Position numbers and translations under genes: made by a program
DNA from: Acanthamoeba castellanii str. Neff
Lineage: Eukaryota; Discosea; Longamoebia; Acanthamoebidae
DNA length: 11,590 bases
Direction: 5' to 3'
Assembly (NCBI RefSeq): GCF_000313135.1
Contig: NW_004457369.1
Location: 71,848-83,437, forward strand
Shown: positions 10,271 to 11,590 of the stretch, piece by piece
Layout: every line of letters starts with the position of its first letter
How positions within the stretch are numbered: the first letter of the stretch is position 1
The notes under the pieces: generated by a model
What the model was told of the DNA's origin: nothing
What the model saw: only the letters and a program-made list of their open reading frames with translations
The model's database searches: none

Positions 10271-10712
10271 CAGCCCACAGCGACCATCCGCTTCTCGACC
10301 ACGAGCAAGGATGCCTTCGGCGCCATCTGGTCATCAGGCACGATTTACAATGTTGACGTACCCACACACACGACAAAAACTCACACTGTTGATATCCACG
10401 TTCCAGGTGAAGATCAACTTCAACCAGAACCGCGAGTGCCTGCCGCACGGGAGCGCAACGTCGTCCACTTCGTACGCCGTGCTCATCAAGCCGTCGTCGG
10501 GCTGCGGTGGCGACCACATCAGCCACTCCTCACCGCCCTCATCGCCGGTACGCCGCCGCTCATTGAAGCACACAATATCCCCCTGGCGCCAGCTCTCTGC
10601 CTTTTGTCGCGGCGGTGGTAGTGGTCGGTTCATCACTGGCCTCCAGGTGGTGGGCCAAAACAAGAAAATGTGGAGCCAATGGCAGCGTGCCAAGTGGTTG
10701 CTCGGACGAAAA
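10271..10712 (+). CDS. Unrecognised protein, three candidate exons (partial, probably extracellular)
   Basis: Exon 1 ends at a GTACCC donor after 10357 and reads ATIRFSTTSKDAFGAIWSSG then TIYNVD; its start is uncertain (acceptor near 10273 or 10280). Exon 2, 10407-10547, continues in phase 0 with VKINFNQNRECLPHG, then SYAVLIKPSSGCGGD, and ends at a GTACGC donor. A possible third exon, 10647-10712, reads QNKKMWSQWQRAKWLL in phase 0. The first intron is only 49 nt. Cysteines, Ser/Thr richness and alternating beta-like strands suggest an extracellular fold, but no family is recognised. No start or stop is visible, and it could be the 5' part of the next gene: the following exon at 10818 would also join in phase 0 after a GTGGGA donor at 10713. 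Confidence 0.4.
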
Positions 10713-10811
10713 GTGGGAACGCGTTCATTGGCCAGATCGGCAAGTCCGCGCCAACGCCACGTTCTCTCTGTCTCGCAAACCTCCCGCCACTCAACGCACG
10801 TCCACCCCTTC

Positions 10812-11590
10812 ATGCAGGCAACGCTCGAGCGGTTCCTTCTGCTAGTGGTGCTGGCCGCAGCTGCCCTTCTATGGGCCGACGCGGCCGTTTCTCGCTCCTA
10901 CTCTGGAGCGTGTGCCCTCTGGGACGCACGCTACCGGCCCGATACCCAGAACCTGCCCCAGTGGACCGGTGGTGCCTACACAGACAATTGTTCGACATCT
11001 TCACCCGGCGCGATGAAAGTACCCTCCCTGCCCCAACAAGTGATATGATTTTCTATCATTCTCCACTATATCATTCTTCAAATAAATTGACACCAGGGTA
11101 CTGTATGATCATTTCAGTGAAATGCTGCTCAGCTCACGTGGATAACTCTCGGTGTGACCAGGCGGGGGACCAGGCCAACGTGCTCGGGCAGTTGAACTGG
11201 TACCGCGGGGTGGCCGGCCTGCCCAACGTGATGGCCAACGCCACCAAGCACTCCCAGGCTCAGGCCGTGGTCTGGGCTTACATCCTCCAACGATGCATCA
11301 CCGTCGAGCTTGTGGACTGGTCGCAGCAGATCAGGCTGGCTAACGTCAGCGCGCTGAACCCCCTGTTCGACGTGAGCGGCGCCTACCTCTACAACTACCC
11401 ACAAGAAAGTACTGAGCTCATTTCCCTTCATAATCACACTTCATACCCCCGCGCGCGCGCACACACACACACACACCGCCGCACGCACACGCAGTCGCCA
11501 AACAGCTGTTGCTGTCTCACCCAATTAACCGCGTGTCGACCAGTTCTCCAAACCCGGTAGTTCGACCGACATCGGCGTCGGGACCTTCGG
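10812..11590 (+). CDS. Predicted secreted or membrane-anchored protein, possible CAP/SCP-like domain (3'-partial)
   Basis: ATG 10812 opens a frame with a strong hydrophobic signal segment (ERFLLLVVLAAAALLWADAA, about residues 6-25) and a Cys-containing mature start. Exon 10812-11018 ends at a GTACCC donor. The next exon starts at 11162 after a GACCAG acceptor, in phase 0, with NVLGQLNWYRGVAGLPNV and HSQAQAVVWAYILQ. The N-x-Y/W-R, GLP and AQ-x-A pattern recalls helix 1 and the following loop of CAP/SCP-type secreted domains, but the match is short. The exon ends either at GTGAGC (11372, phase 0) or GTACTG (11409, phase 1). The final open piece, from 11544 (FSKPGSSTDIGVGTFG), is in phase only with the first choice. 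The gene leaves the window. Since CATGCAG is also a good acceptor, the ATG may instead be intronic and the gene continuous with the exons upstream. Confidence 0.45.
11450..11476. repeat. (CG)n(CA)n microsatellite in an intron
   Basis: A run of CG dinucleotides passes directly into about eight CA units, inside the last proposed intron of the secreted-protein gene. It is a compound microsatellite, likely polymorphic. Confidence 0.85.

Noticed and set aside
10248..11048. A single uninterrupted 266-codon plus-strand frame taken as one intronless gene
   Set aside because: It crosses clear GT..AG introns (for example 10358-10406 and 10548-10646), contains low-complexity RRRS/HT stretches, and the best coding signal of the first exon lies in another frame.

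Overview
This is nuclear DNA from a eukaryote with small, intron-dense, GC-rich genes. Nearly every coding stretch is cut by introns of about 50-140 nt. These start GTACGY, GTRAG or GTGCG, end in a pyrimidine tract plus CAG or TAG, and often hold CA-rich runs. Together with an Akt-type PH-AGC kinase pair, an irregular leucine-rich-repeat protein and a Piwi relic, this suggests an amoebozoan, most likely Acanthamoeba or a close relative. The organism call is inference. No operon-like or bacterial features are visible.

Layout, left to right. (1) 1-1155: a probable 3' end of a gene (1-119, +), then a patchwork of coding-like pieces in shifting frames, ending in a coiled-coil tail with a stop at 858. 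(2) 1895-1156 (-): a three-exon NDUFAF3/Mth938-family protein, predicted to be a mitochondrial complex I assembly factor. (3) 2077-3949 (+): a seven-exon Akt/PKB-like kinase, head-to-head with NDUFAF3 across about 180 bp. (4) 6309-4189 (-): a second, ten-exon Akt/PKB-like kinase, tail-to-tail with the first. All six introns of the first kinase are at identical positions in the second, which has three more. (5) 7462-6712 (-): a broken C-terminal Piwi domain with several frame changes, no second catalytic Asp block, and Ser where the first catalytic Asp belongs. (6) 7577-10104 (+): a twelve-exon leucine-rich-repeat protein. (7) 10271-10712 (+): exons of an unrecognised Cys-containing, probably extracellular protein. 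(8) 10812 to the right edge (+): a protein with a signal peptide or membrane anchor and a possible CAP/SCP-like domain, cut by the window end.

The genes do not form one pathway. The clear story is an inverted, tail-to-tail tandem duplication of a PIP3-responsive kinase with differing intron content, next to a decayed small-RNA-pathway gene. Gene models were built by reading splice junctions and phases by hand. Junctions in the two kinases and NDUFAF3 are well supported by family conservation. Those in the LRR gene are supported mainly by continuous phase. Those in the last 1.3 kb are tentative.
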